Shown piece after piece: positions 1 through 8,522 of a DNA stretch of 64,000 bases. Each line of letters opens with the position of its first letter. The stretch's first letter is position 1. The position numbers and the translations under genes are program-made. The DNA lies in the NCBI GenBank assembly GCA_943371425.1, contig CALRUR010000009.1:1-64000 (forward strand), given 5' to 3'. Below the pieces are notes generated by a model. That model made no database searches. It was given only the letters and a program-made list of their open reading frames with translations, and was not told the origin of the DNA. The DNA is from CAJBVG01 sp943371425 (lineage in GTDB: Bacteria > Bacteroidota > Bacteroidia > Sphingobacteriales > Sphingobacteriaceae).

Positions 1-2
1 TA

Positions 3-128
3 TATCTATATTTTGATGATGAGGATAAATATTTTAAACTAAAAAGAATAAATTCTGATAACAGAAATGAGTTTTTTACAACTTGTGAATCTAAAGAAAA
101 CAGCAAAATTGATATAAGGCCGAAATAA
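3..128 (+). CDS. C-terminal end of an unidentified protein (partial)
   Basis: An open frame enters from the left edge and ends at a TAA at 126-128, giving the last 41 residues of a protein whose start lies outside the window. The fragment is hydrophilic, rich in Lys, Asp and Asn, with no recognisable motif, so no function can be given. It converges on the ABC exporter, whose stop begins 14 bases further on. The frame is short enough that chance cannot be excluded. Confidence 0.4.
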   Translation, partial: YLYFDDEDKYFKLKRINSDNRNEFFTTCESKENSKIDIRPK

Positions 129-142
129 AAAACTTGCGTATT

Positions 143-1966
143 TTAGAAACTCTGCATCTCACTCAATTTCCTGTACGTTCCATTTAATGCCAAGAGCTCC
201 GCGTGTTTGCCTTGCTCTATAATTTTACCTCCATGCATTACCACAATTTGGTCGGCGTATTGTATGGTTGACAGTCGGTGTGCAATTACCACCGATGTTC
301 TATTCTTCATTAAATTCTGAATGGCTTCTTGCACCAAGCGTTCGCTCTCCGTATCGAGTGCCGAAGTAGCTTCGTCGAGAATTAAAATTGGTGGGTTTTT
401 TAGTACAGCTCTTGCAATAGATAATCGCTGACGTTGCCCGCCAGAAAGTTTAGTTCCTCTATCGCCAATATTGGTATGGTAGCCTTCTTCTAATTTCACA
501 ATAAACTCATGCGCATTAGCAATTTTGGCTGCTTCTATTACTTGCTCTTCTGTGGCTTCTTCGTTACCGAATGAAATGTTTTTGAATACTGTATCGTTAA
601 ACAAAATAGATTCTTGCGTTACAATTCCCATTAAATGGTTAAGATCCGATAATTTAATTTTACGGATGTCGATTCCATCAATGGTAATTGCACCCTCGGT
701 AACATCATAAAAACGTGGCAACAAATCGGCCATGGTAGATTTACCTGCACCCGATGATCCAACAAGCGCAATCATCTTGCCTTTTTCAATATCTAAATTG
801 ATGCTGTCTAATACTTTTTTCTCTGCGTATTGGAAGGATACATTTTCGTAAGTTATTTTTCCTTTAAACTCTTTAATGCTAAGAGCATTTGGGTCTTCTT
901 CAATTTTAACAGGCGTATCAAGTATAGTAAAAATGCGCTCTCCAGAGGCAATACCTCTTTGTATATTGGTTAATGCCGATGAAATGTTTTTTGCCGGAAC
1001 TAAAATTTGTGAGTATAAAATTATATAGGTGATAAATTCTGATGCATTTAATTCAGACTTATTTTGCAATACCATTTGTCCGCCGTACAAAATTACGATT
1101 ACCACTACCGCAACACCTAAGAACTCAGAGATGGGAGATGCCAATTCTCTTTTGTTCCACATCGATTTTAAAACCGAACGATACCTAGAGTTTTGCTCAT
1201 CGAATTTTTTGTTCACATATTTCTGAGCATTAAACGCTTTAATAATGCGGATACCGGAAATGGTTTCTTCAATAATGCTTAAGATGTTGCCTAATAAGGT
1301 TTGCCCAAGCTTGGCATCTTTTCTTAAGCGCCTTGAAATAGTGGTTATTATTAATCCTGAAATAGGTAATACAATTAAAGTGAATAAAGTTAATTGTACC
1401 GACATCATAAATAATAAAATGATGTAACCAATTAACATAAGTGGTTCGCGAAACACCACTTGAACCGAACTTACTACTGAGCTTTCTATTTCGTTTACGT
1501 CGTTAGATAAGCTCGACATGATGTCGCCTTTACGTTGATCATGAAAATAGCCAACATGCAATTCTGTAATTTTTTTGTACAAACTTTCGCGTATGTTTTT
1601 TACTACATAGGTTCGCATATTGGTCATTACTCGTTGCGACCAGTACTTGAAAACATTGGCAAAAAATACGGATACGATGATAATACCACATACAAACTGA
1701 AGAGCACCGCTCTGTCCGTATTTCTCATATATCTGGAAGAAATAATAATCAAAAGATTGTTTTGCGTACTCTAAACTTAAGCTGAATGTTGGCTCTAACA
1801 CAACCTTGCTTGGTTCTACTTTTTCAAAAATTACATTTAGTAATGGTATTAAAAGTGAAAAGTTTGCTAAGCCAAAAACCACTGCTAAAATGGCCAAAAC
1901 AGCGTATTTAGGCACAAAACGGTTTAATGGGCGAGCAAAAGCAAGTATTTTAAAGTAAATTTTCAT
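143..1966 (-). CDS. MsbA-type ABC exporter, fused permease and ATPase
   Basis: A 607-residue half-transporter of the lipid and multidrug exporter family, acting as a homodimer in the inner membrane. Residues 1-330 form the six-helix membrane domain, with clear hydrophobic stretches near 22-47, 90-107, 175-210 and 283-298. The ATPase domain has Walker A GSSGAGKST at 403-411, Q-loop Gln451, signature LSGGQ at 507-511, Walker B ILILDE at 527-532 and switch His563. Length and architecture match MsbA, the flippase for lipid A core. The lipid A genes in this window lie 57 kb away, so a lipid substrate is inferred from family only. It is divergent from the glycosyltransferase gene at 2038. A multidrug substrate is the main alternative. 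Confidence 0.9.
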   Translation of the reverse strand: MKIYFKILAFARPLNRFVPKYAVLAILAVVFGLANFSLLIPLLNVIFEKVEPSKVVLEPTFSLSLEYAKQSFDYYFFQIYEKYGQSGALQFVCGIIIVSVFFANVFKYWSQRVMTNMRTYVVKNIRESLYKKITELHVGYFHDQRKGDIMSSLSNDVNEIESSVVSSVQVVFREPLMLIGYIILLFMMSVQLTLFTLIVLPISGLIITTISRRLRKDAKLGQTLLGNILSIIEETISGIRIIKAFNAQKYVNKKFDEQNSRYRSVLKSMWNKRELASPISEFLGVAVVVIVILYGGQMVLQNKSELNASEFITYIILYSQILVPAKNISSALTNIQRGIASGERIFTILDTPVKIEEDPNALSIKEFKGKITYENVSFQYAEKKVLDSINLDIEKGKMIALVGSSGAGKSTMADLLPRFYDVTEGAITIDGIDIRKIKLSDLNHLMGIVTQESILFNDTVFKNISFGNEEATEEQVIEAAKIANAHEFIVKLEEGYHTNIGDRGTKLSGGQRQRLSIARAVLKNPPILILDEATSALDTESERLVQEAIQNLMKNRTSVVIAHRLSTIQYADQIVVMHGGKIIEQGKHAELLALNGTYRKLSEMQSF

Positions 1967-2037
1967 TCTTCATGCAAAATAATACAAATATTTCAATACC
2001 TAGAAGATAATTAGAATAGTATCTTTGTTTTTAGGAT

Positions 2038-2859
2038 ATGATAAGTATAATAACGGCGGTTCACAACCAATTAGCCATCAACAAAATATTTTTAGATTAC
2101 CTCAAAAAGTACACTCATTACCCATACGAATTAATAATTATTGATAATAATTCGACAGATGGAACGAGGGAATTTTTTAAAGAGAACGGCGCCATTGTAA
2201 TAGAAAACGATGCGAATTACTCTTATCCGTATACCCAAAACCAAGGCTTAAAAATTGCAAAATACGATGTGTTTGCTTTTTTAAACAACGATATTACGGT
2301 TGCACCTAATTGGGATTTGTACATGTTGGAAGCTATGAGAGCAAATGCATTAGATGTAGCAACTGTTTGCGGAATTGAACGATTAGAAAGCGCCGAGCAA
2401 ACCAAAGCATATGGCAGAAGATGGAAGAGAATTAAAAATGTAATCTCTTATTTCAACCAATCTGAAACTAGTTTTAGGTTGATGCATAAATTGATGTATG
2501 GAAACTGGGAAAGATTTTCGGCAGCGAGGCATAAACAATTTGGAAATAAATGTATAGAAGGTTTCGTAGGCAATAGTGTGTTATTTACTCGCCGAGCCTT
2601 AAATTTATTGGGCTTCTATGATGAACGTATACAAGCAGCCGATTTTGATTTATATGTTCGTGCTAAAAAAAGAAATTTAGAACATGGTGATATTAAACCC
2701 TGCCACATTGCGCTGGGTGTATACAACCATCATTACATAAGAATAACCTTAAAGTCTAAACCACCAGTGTTTATTGATGCTTCGAGCATGATACGATTAG
2801 AAGATAAATGGACGAAAGAGGAATTAGATTTGTATTTAAAAGATAACGTGAGTACTTGA
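2038..2859 (+). CDS. Glycosyltransferase family 2 protein
   Basis: A 273-residue GT-A fold glycosyltransferase. The N-terminal strand and loop MISIITAVHN, then DNNST at 36-40 and LNNDI at 82-86, are the nucleotide-sugar and metal-binding elements of family 2. Such enzymes transfer a sugar from an NDP donor to a glycan or lipid-linked acceptor at the cytoplasmic face of the membrane. No membrane segment is evident. A Bacteroidota-type -7 box TATCTTTG lies at 2020-2027, just ahead of the ATG, though no -33 box is seen at the proper distance. It is followed 10 bases later by rbfA. The acceptor cannot be predicted; O-antigen, capsule or protein O-glycan are all possible. Confidence 0.85.
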   Translation: MISIITAVHNQLAINKIFLDYLKKYTHYPYELIIIDNNSTDGTREFFKENGAIVIENDANYSYPYTQNQGLKIAKYDVFAFLNNDITVAPNWDLYMLEAMRANALDVATVCGIERLESAEQTKAYGRRWKRIKNVISYFNQSETSFRLMHKLMYGNWERFSAARHKQFGNKCIEGFVGNSVLFTRRALNLLGFYDERIQAADFDLYVRAKKRNLEHGDIKPCHIALGVYNHHYIRITLKSKPPVFIDASSMIRLEDKWTKEELDLYLKDNVST

Positions 2860-2869
2860 TAATTAAGAA

Positions 2870-3235
2870 ATGGAATCAAAAAGACAACAAAAATTTTCGC
2901 GTGTAATTCAGAAAGAATTAAGTGAAATATTTCAAAGAGAAGGATTATCTTTTCATGGCAATACCATTGTAACCATTACCATGGTTCGTATTTCGCCCGA
3001 CCTAAGTGTGGCTCGTATATATTTGAGTTTATTTAACTCTGCAAACAAAGAGCAATTGTTAACAGAAATAAAAGCACAAACAAAAGAGATCCGTTATAAA
3101 TTAGGCGAGCGCATTAGAAACCAAGCACGCATAGTTCCTCATTTAGAATTTTTCTTAGACGATTCTATGGAATATGTATCGCGCATGGATCAGTTGTTTA
3201 ATCAAATAAATAAAAAGAAAGAAGACGAAGAATAA
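2870..3235 (+). CDS. rbfA: Ribosome-binding factor A
   Basis: A 121-residue KH-fold protein that binds the free 30S subunit and helps 16S rRNA 5'-end maturation, with a cold-adaptation role in model bacteria. The N-terminus (SKRQQKFSRVIQKELSEI) and the central segment ISPDLSVARIYLS are family hallmarks, and the length is normal. A Lys/Glu-rich tail ends the protein. Its stop codon overlaps the start of the hemolysin III-like gene by one base (TAATG), so the two are translationally coupled. Confidence 0.93.
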   Translation: MESKRQQKFSRVIQKELSEIFQREGLSFHGNTIVTITMVRISPDLSVARIYLSLFNSANKEQLLTEIKAQTKEIRYKLGERIRNQARIVPHLEFFLDDSMEYVSRMDQLFNQINKKKEDEE

Positions 3236-3861
3236 TGAAAAGCATCATTCGCGAACCGGCTAATTTTTTTACACATATTATACCAGCCATTTTAGGAATA
3301 CCAGCAGGAATTTTTTTATTCATTAAAGCAGATACCTTCTGGGGCGAGTTTTCATCGGTATTATATTCAGTATGTTTCGTTTTATTGTTTGCAGCAAGTG
3401 GCTTGTACCACGGCATCCCTAAAACCGAAGCGGGCATTAAGTTTTGGAGAAAGATAGACCATGCAAGTATATATTTAATGATTGCTGGAACCTATACACC
3501 AACTCTTATTGCACTGTATAGTGGTTGGATGTTTTGGACCTTGCTTATTTTGCAATGGAGCATTGTAGTTTTTGGTGTTACTACCAAACTATCTGGTAAA
3601 ATGATGCACCATAAACAATCTTTGTTTTTGTATTTAGCAATGAGTTGGATGGTAGTATTGGGAGTAAGAACTTTATACAACGAATTACCTTTTAACGCAT
3701 TGTTTTTATTATTTGGAGGAGGAGCATTTTACACCTTCGGTTCTTGGGTGTACCACATGGATAAAGTAAAACCGAACAAAGGTTTCCATGAACTGTGGCA
3801 CCTCTTTGTAGTGGGAGGCGCCGCTTGCCATTATTTCTATACGTATTATTACATCGTTTAA
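3235..3861 (+). CDS. Hemolysin III / PAQR family membrane protein
   Basis: A 208-residue integral membrane protein with about seven hydrophobic segments. It carries the PAQR metal-site residues: Ser55 and His59 in SGLYH, Asp75 in KIDHA, and HELWH near 186-190. Bacterial members are called hemolysin III or YqfA; eukaryotic relatives are adiponectin receptors and show ceramidase-like chemistry. The physiological role in bacteria is not settled, and hemolysis is not implied. It is coupled to rbfA by a one-base overlap, and its 3' end overlaps the convergent folE stop by four bases with no terminator between them. Confidence 0.88.
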   Translation: MKSIIREPANFFTHIIPAILGIPAGIFLFIKADTFWGEFSSVLYSVCFVLLFAASGLYHGIPKTEAGIKFWRKIDHASIYLMIAGTYTPTLIALYSGWMFWTLLILQWSIVVFGVTTKLSGKMMHHKQSLFLYLAMSWMVVLGVRTLYNELPFNALFLLFGGGAFYTFGSWVYHMDKVKPNKGFHELWHLFVVGGAACHYFYTYYYIV

Positions 3862-4493
3862 TCTAAACTCGCTGTAATTAACCTCATAAACTCTGCCCTG
3901 GTTTTTTCGTTTTCGAATGCACCGGTAAATGCAGAAGTAGTAGTTACTGAGTTTTGTTTTTGTATGCCTCGCATGCTCATACATAAATGCTTGCACTCTA
4001 TGACTACTGCAACACCTGCAGGTTTTAGCGTATCTTGTATACAATCTCTAATTTCATTGGTTAATCGTTCTTGCACTTGTAATCGACGAGCAAATGCATC
4101 GGCTACTCTTGGAATTTTACTTAAACCAACAATATGCCCATTAGGAATATAAGCAATGTGTGCCTTACCAAAAAATGGAAGTAAATGGTGCTCACATAAT
4201 GAATATATTTCGATGTCTTTTACAATTACCATTTGCGAGTAATCTTCTTTAAACATCGCAGAACGTAATATTTCAGCAGGATTTAAATCATATCCATGTG
4301 TTAAAAACTGCAAGGCTTTCGCTACGCGCTCTGGAGTTTTTAACAAGCCTTCGCGATTAGGATCTTCTCCAATTTCGGATAGAACATGAGAATAGTGACT
4401 GGCAATTTTTTCTATTTTTTCGAGATTGTAGGTATCCGTTTTCTTGTAACCATCTATCTCATTTTCTTCGTCCATGTTGTTGTGATTTTTCAT
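3858..4493 (-). CDS. folE: GTP cyclohydrolase I
   Basis: Converts GTP to 7,8-dihydroneopterin triphosphate, the first step of folate, and a precursor for queuosine and other pterins. The zinc and catalytic motifs are visible: CEHHLLPF, the second cysteine in CKHLCMSMRG, and the C-terminal QNSVTTTSAF segment. I chose the ATG at 4493 (211 aa) over the upstream TTG at 4502 because it starts one base after the queD stop (TAA-A-ATG); an ATG at 4475 is also possible. It lies downstream of queD in one transcription unit, which suggests that its product feeds QueD directly. Confidence 0.95.
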   Translation of the reverse strand: MKNHNNMDEENEIDGYKKTDTYNLEKIEKIASHYSHVLSEIGEDPNREGLLKTPERVAKALQFLTHGYDLNPAEILRSAMFKEDYSQMVIVKDIEIYSLCEHHLLPFFGKAHIAYIPNGHIVGLSKIPRVADAFARRLQVQERLTNEIRDCIQDTLKPAGVAVVIECKHLCMSMRGIQKQNSVTTTSAFTGAFENEKTRAEFMRLITASLD

Positions 4494-4494
4494 T

Positions 4495-4905
4495 TTATCC
4501 AAAATATTCTACAAAGTTGTTTTCTGTTTCGTACAATTTTACAGAATGTAAAATTGCTCCTTCTTTAGTGATTGGTTGTACCAACTGATTCCATATTTCA
4601 ATAGCCAACACTTCTGTAGATGCCATTTTACCTTTCATAAAATCCACATCTAAATTTATATTCTGATGGTCGAGTTTGTTGATGACTTCTCTGTTAATAA
4701 TGTCTCTCAGAATTTTCAAATCAATTACAAAACCAGTTTCTTCTTTTACTTCACCTTTTACGGTTACAAATAAATCGTAATTATGCCCATGCCAATTTGG
4801 GTTAGAGCATTTACCAAAAACTTGTAAATTCTTTTCTGCCGACCATTCTTCTTTGTATAATTTATGGGCTGCATTAAAATGCTCTTTTCTAGTTATATAT
4901 ATCAT
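4495..4905 (-). CDS. queD: 6-carboxytetrahydropterin synthase (QueD / PTPS family)
   Basis: A 136-residue T-fold enzyme acting on dihydroneopterin triphosphate, in queuosine or pterin synthesis. With the ATG at 4905 the protein begins MIYITRKEHFNAAHKL as in homologues. Zinc ligands are His14, His39 and His41, and the catalytic cysteine is Cys33 in GKCSNPNWHGH; a catalytic LDH triad element follows near residue 75. An in-frame TTG at 4944 would add 13 residues that homologues lack. It heads the queD-folE pair. Whether the product is carboxytetrahydropterin (queuosine) or pyruvoyltetrahydropterin cannot be decided from sequence alone, but the bacterial context favours queuosine. Confidence 0.92.
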   Translation of the reverse strand: MIYITRKEHFNAAHKLYKEEWSAEKNLQVFGKCSNPNWHGHNYDLFVTVKGEVKEETGFVIDLKILRDIINREVINKLDHQNINLDVDFMKGKMASTEVLAIEIWNQLVQPITKEGAILHSVKLYETENNFVEYFG

Positions 4906-5012
4906 TTTTATTGGATGTGTTACAAATATACGATTGTTATACAATCTATTTTAATTAACAACATTTCTGTTCTGATGTTTTAGTGTTTACCTTAGTATTT
5001 TATTAACGATAT

Positions 5013-5666
5013 ATGAAAATACTTGTTGTAGCCGCTACAGAATTTGAAACAAAAGGATTAAAAGAGCAATTAACAGAACAAGAAATCTGTTCAATTGATT
5101 TTTTGATAACTGGTGTGGGGATGATAAATACCTGCTTCGAGTTGAGTAAAGTGTTGTTGCAAAAAAAATATGAATACGTTGTAAACATTGGTATTGCAGG
5201 GAGTTTTGAGAGAGATATTGAAATTGGTGAAACGGTTTGGGTAAAACGAGAGTTGTTTTCGGAAATGGGTGCAGAAGATGGAGATCAGTTTTTAAGCCTA
5301 ATACAGTTGGGTTTACAAACACATGATGAGTTTCCGTTTGAATGGGGAGAGCTTAAGGTAAAACAACTTAAAGAGCTTACTACTTTAGCCTCTTTAAAGC
5401 AAGTGAGAGCCATTACTGTAAATAAGGTACACGGTAACGAAGAGAGCATTATGAAAACCAAAATGCAATTTAGCCCGCAAATAGAAAGCATGGAAGGTGC
5501 TGCCGTATTTTATGTTTGCTTAAAAACAAATACCAATTGTATACAAATAAGAACCATCTCAAATTATGTAGAACGCAGAAATAGAGAAGCCTGGAATATG
5601 CCTTTAGCATTAATCAACTTACATAGCACCTCTACTAAATTGGTTAGAGAATTAATAAACACCTAA
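5013..5666 (+). CDS. mqnB: Futalosine hydrolase
   Basis: A 217-residue nucleosidase of the MTA/SAH phosphorylase-like fold. The N-terminal MKILVVAATEFE, the central NIGIAGSF and the SMEGAAVFYVC active-site segment are the family hallmarks. The distinctive C-terminal QIRTISNYVERRN followed by the WNMPLAL segment matches Bacteroidota MqnB, which cleaves futalosine to dehypoxanthine futalosine and hypoxanthine in the alternative menaquinone pathway. No other mqn genes are nearby. It is divergent from queD and its last 15 bases overlap the convergent gene at 5652. A 5'-methylthioadenosine nucleosidase is the alternative. Confidence 0.86.
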   Translation: MKILVVAATEFETKGLKEQLTEQEICSIDFLITGVGMINTCFELSKVLLQKKYEYVVNIGIAGSFERDIEIGETVWVKRELFSEMGAEDGDQFLSLIQLGLQTHDEFPFEWGELKVKQLKELTTLASLKQVRAITVNKVHGNEESIMKTKMQFSPQIESMEGAAVFYVCLKTNTNCIQIRTISNYVERRNREAWNMPLALINLHSTSTKLVRELINT

Positions 5667-6398
5667 AGTAATTCCCACACTTAATCTGTTTAAGTTTATC
5701 CTATCATTCCCAATTAAACTTATTTTTTGTTCATTAACACCATCTGTGCTAACAATATCATCAATCAATACATTTCTATATTTTAGGTTAAGACCTACTT
5801 TTAAATGATTATTTATATAAAATTCATTAGAGATTCCACATTGGTAACCATAGTTTTTGCCAGCTATTTCATAAGTAAATCTGTTAAACGAATAAGGGTT
5901 TCTATAACTCGTAAAATCGATACCTGCACTTAATACAATCGAATAAATATATTGTATGATGGGTGTTTTTACATAAACACTTGGTGAAATGTTGTGTATT
6001 AAAACATCATGCCTATATATACTGTAATTCGGAAAAACATTTGTACCAATATCCACCACGCCATCATACCCTTTTTTACTGTAATACTCGTAACCAATAC
6101 CTAAGCCAATTCTATCTTTAAAGTAAACCAAGGCTTCTGCCTGCAAGGTATGTGCTGACCTCACACTGTTTATATAATCCCTAATATTTACAATGCCATA
6201 AGTATCATAATACCGAGTTAAGGTGGTATAGTTTACTCCTATGTTTACATTATAACTAAACAGTTTTGCTTTTGGAGTTATAAATATTGTTGATAGGTTT
6301 GGGTAAGAGTTTTTGTTAGCACTAACTACATTCACACTTAATATAAATGCGAAAAGTAATATGCTTTTACGGGTAAAAAGAGTTTTAGTTGAATTCAT
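5652..6398 (-). CDS. Secreted or outer-membrane protein of unknown function
   Basis: A 248-residue protein with a Sec signal peptide (cleavage probably after VSANK or nearby, residues 1-29). The rest is rich in Tyr, Asn and alternating hydrophobic residues. This includes several GIGYEYYS- and VGLNLKYRN-type strands, and the C-terminus is the strand-like LSVGITLGVY. The pattern suggests a small outer-membrane beta-barrel of the porin/OmpW-like kind, but I recognise no named family. Upstream at 6400-6427 there is a 7-bp inverted repeat (TTTGAAC / GTTCAAA). The gene overlaps mqnB by 15 bases at the 3' ends. Confidence 0.7.
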   Translation of the reverse strand: MNSTKTLFTRKSILLFAFILSVNVVSANKNSYPNLSTIFITPKAKLFSYNVNIGVNYTTLTRYYDTYGIVNIRDYINSVRSAHTLQAEALVYFKDRIGLGIGYEYYSKKGYDGVVDIGTNVFPNYSIYRHDVLIHNISPSVYVKTPIIQYIYSIVLSAGIDFTSYRNPYSFNRFTYEIAGKNYGYQCGISNEFYINNHLKVGLNLKYRNVLIDDIVSTDGVNEQKISLIGNDRINLNRLSVGITLGVY

Positions 6399-6557
6399 CT
6401 TTGAACGTTTTAATAATTATGTTCAAAGTTTATGCCGCGGCTAATCAGTAATATTTAAGTTTTGATTATGTTGAATTGCACAAATAAAAAATTTGTCAAG
6501 TATTAAAATGATAAAAATAATTTTCTCAAAAAAGCACTTATTTTCTTTTTAATGGAA

Positions 6558-7796
6558 TTATGAAATACTTTCTTTTATAGATTCCCCAGCTCTTTTGCTT
6601 TGCGCAGAAGTAAGCCAGCCTGTAATTATACTCAATACCATTACCGTTCCGAAAACCAAAAAGTAATCACTGTAAATCATTTTTACTGGGTACTTCTGAA
6701 TTAAAAATTGCTCCGAGCCTCCAATAGTTACCAAGCCAAATTTATCTTGTAAATAAACAAATACACCTCCAATAAATAACCCAACAATTAATCCAATTAC
6801 AGAAATTAATAAACTCTGTATAAAATATATTTGCCTAATGGTATACTGGTTCATGCCCATTGCACGCAACAATGCAATGTCTTTTTTCTTATCAATAATT
6901 AACATAGTTACCGCGCCAATAATATTACAAATGGCCACCGTTAATATCAATGTTAAAATTAAATATACTGCCCAACGCTCCGTATTTAATACCTTGTAGA
7001 GGGTTTCGTTTAATTCGTATCTGTTTTTAATAATAAATCCTGATGGTAATTTATCGCTCAATAATTTTTGTAATTGAAACATTTCTTTTTCAGTGTTACA
7101 ATAAATTTCTAAACCATTTATTGAATCATTTTTTTCAAATAAATCTTGAGAGAAATGAAGCGAACTGAAAATATATCGTTCGTCTAAATTTTGTTGAACA
7201 CTAAAAATTCCTGCCGGGAAAAAATATTTTTGTTTAATTGAAGAACTCGGGTCTAAACTTTGTGTATTGATATCAGACTTTGGCGCATATACATCTACAT
7301 GTTCTATGGTTTGACTAACATCTATACCCAGTGCATCCGAAATGCCTTTACCCATTACAGCATATTCAGCAATGCTGTCTTCAAAGAAAAAACCACCTGC
7401 AATTAAACTGGAATCAGTTCCATTTAAACTTAAAAAACTTGCAGACACTCCTTTTACAATGCTATAGTACGGCGTGTTATTGTATTTTAATAAGGCTTGA
7501 TCTTCTACTGTGTTTACTATAGTATAAGTATTTGTATCAACATAACTTTTTATTGCACTTAATTTATTTGGATGAAAATATGAATCATCCATCCGCATTA
7601 TTTTTAAATCGGGACTTAATTTCTGGTAATAAATCAGATTGAGTTCTTCAAAACCATTAAATACTGAAAGTATAATAAACAAAGCTGCTGAGCCTATGCA
7701 TACTCCAATTACCGAAATAATAGAAATTATATTAATCGCTTGAGTCGATTTTTTCGAGAATAAATATCGTTTCGCAAAAAAGTAGGCTAAGTTCAT
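6558..7796 (-). CDS. FtsX/LolE-type ABC transporter permease
   Basis: A 412-residue inner-membrane permease with the topology of LolC/LolE/MacB. It has one membrane helix near 20-45, a periplasmic domain of about 220 residues, and three helices near 270-405, the first followed by the cytoplasmic motif KKKDIALLRAMGMN typical of FtsX-like domains. Such permeases work with a separate ATPase to extract lipoproteins or export substrates. No ATPase gene is adjacent, so the partner is encoded elsewhere. It follows the metallo-hydrolase gene by three bases. Lipoprotein release (LolCDE-like) is the best guess. Confidence 0.85.
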   Translation of the reverse strand: MNLAYFFAKRYLFSKKSTQAINIISIISVIGVCIGSAALFIILSVFNGFEELNLIYYQKLSPDLKIMRMDDSYFHPNKLSAIKSYVDTNTYTIVNTVEDQALLKYNNTPYYSIVKGVSASFLSLNGTDSSLIAGGFFFEDSIAEYAVMGKGISDALGIDVSQTIEHVDVYAPKSDINTQSLDPSSSIKQKYFFPAGIFSVQQNLDERYIFSSLHFSQDLFEKNDSINGLEIYCNTEKEMFQLQKLLSDKLPSGFIIKNRYELNETLYKVLNTERWAVYLILTLILTVAICNIIGAVTMLIIDKKKDIALLRAMGMNQYTIRQIYFIQSLLISVIGLIVGLFIGGVFVYLQDKFGLVTIGGSEQFLIQKYPVKMIYSDYFLVFGTVMVLSIITGWLTSAQSKRAGESIKESIS

Positions 7797-7799
7797 TAA

Positions 7800-8441
7800 T
7801 TACATGTTTACAAATGGGTTGTATATTTTTTCGGAACCAATGGTAGTTTGTGGTCCGTGCCCCGAGAAAATTACGGTATCATCGGGTAAGGTATATAATT
7901 TATTCTTTATAGAACGCAGTAAAGTGCCGTGCTCTCCACCTGGCAAATCTGTTCTGCCTATGCTTCTATAAAACAATACATCACCAGAAATTGCAAAACC
8001 TTGCTTTTCACAATAAAACACTACTGAGCCAGGGCTATGTCCTGGGCAAAACAACACTTTAAGCTCATCGTTGCCAAAGTGTATAATTTCTTCATCCTCT
8101 AGTAAATGTGTAGGTTCTGGGCCTTCCTCATATGCAAAGCCATAATTGGGTGCATATACTTTTACCGCTCTAAACACTTCCATTTCTGAAGCATGTAACC
8201 TTGTAGTTAAATTATACGTTTTGTTTACAAAAGCATAACCTAACACATGGTCGATGTGTGCATGGGTGTTCAACAATAAGCGTAATTGTATGTTATTATC
8301 TGTAATAAATGATGTTAACTCTTGTTCTTCTTGTGCATTAGAACAGCCTGGATCTATAAGAATACCCTCGTTTTGTTCGTTAACTAACAAATAGGTGTTT
8401 TCTTGAAATGGGTTAAAACTGAATGTCTTGATTTTAAACAT
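7800..8441 (-). CDS. Metallo-beta-lactamase fold hydrolase (glyoxalase II-like)
   Basis: A 213-residue hydrolase with the binuclear zinc motif THAHIDH, a downstream CPGHSPGS histidine, the bridging aspartate in SGDVLF and a final histidine in FSGHGP. Size and motifs fit the hydroxyacylglutathione-hydrolase-like branch that cleaves thioesters or related small molecules in the cytoplasm. I chose the ATG at 8441 because the protein then begins MFKIKTFSFNPFQENTYLL as homologues do; an ATG at 8468 would add nine residues. It is directly upstream of the FtsX-type permease, probably one transcript. The substrate is unknown. Confidence 0.88.
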   Translation of the reverse strand: MFKIKTFSFNPFQENTYLLVNEQNEGILIDPGCSNAQEEQELTSFITDNNIQLRLLLNTHAHIDHVLGYAFVNKTYNLTTRLHASEMEVFRAVKVYAPNYGFAYEEGPEPTHLLEDEEIIHFGNDELKVLFCPGHSPGSVVFYCEKQGFAISGDVLFYRSIGRTDLPGGEHGTLLRSIKNKLYTLPDDTVIFSGHGPQTTIGSEKIYNPFVNM

Positions 8442-8522
8442 AAACAAAAATGATAAAAATTTACACATCTAAGGCAATGCTCTCAAATATTTCCTTAAAT
8501 TTAATGTTCTGATTTTTGGATA

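Noticed and set aside
6399..6557. Possible small gene or RNA in the 159-base gap between the surface protein and the FtsX-type permease
   Set aside because: No frame with a start and plausible protein, no GC-rich structure. Only a 7-bp inverted repeat near 6400-6427 is visible, which is probably part of the promoter region.
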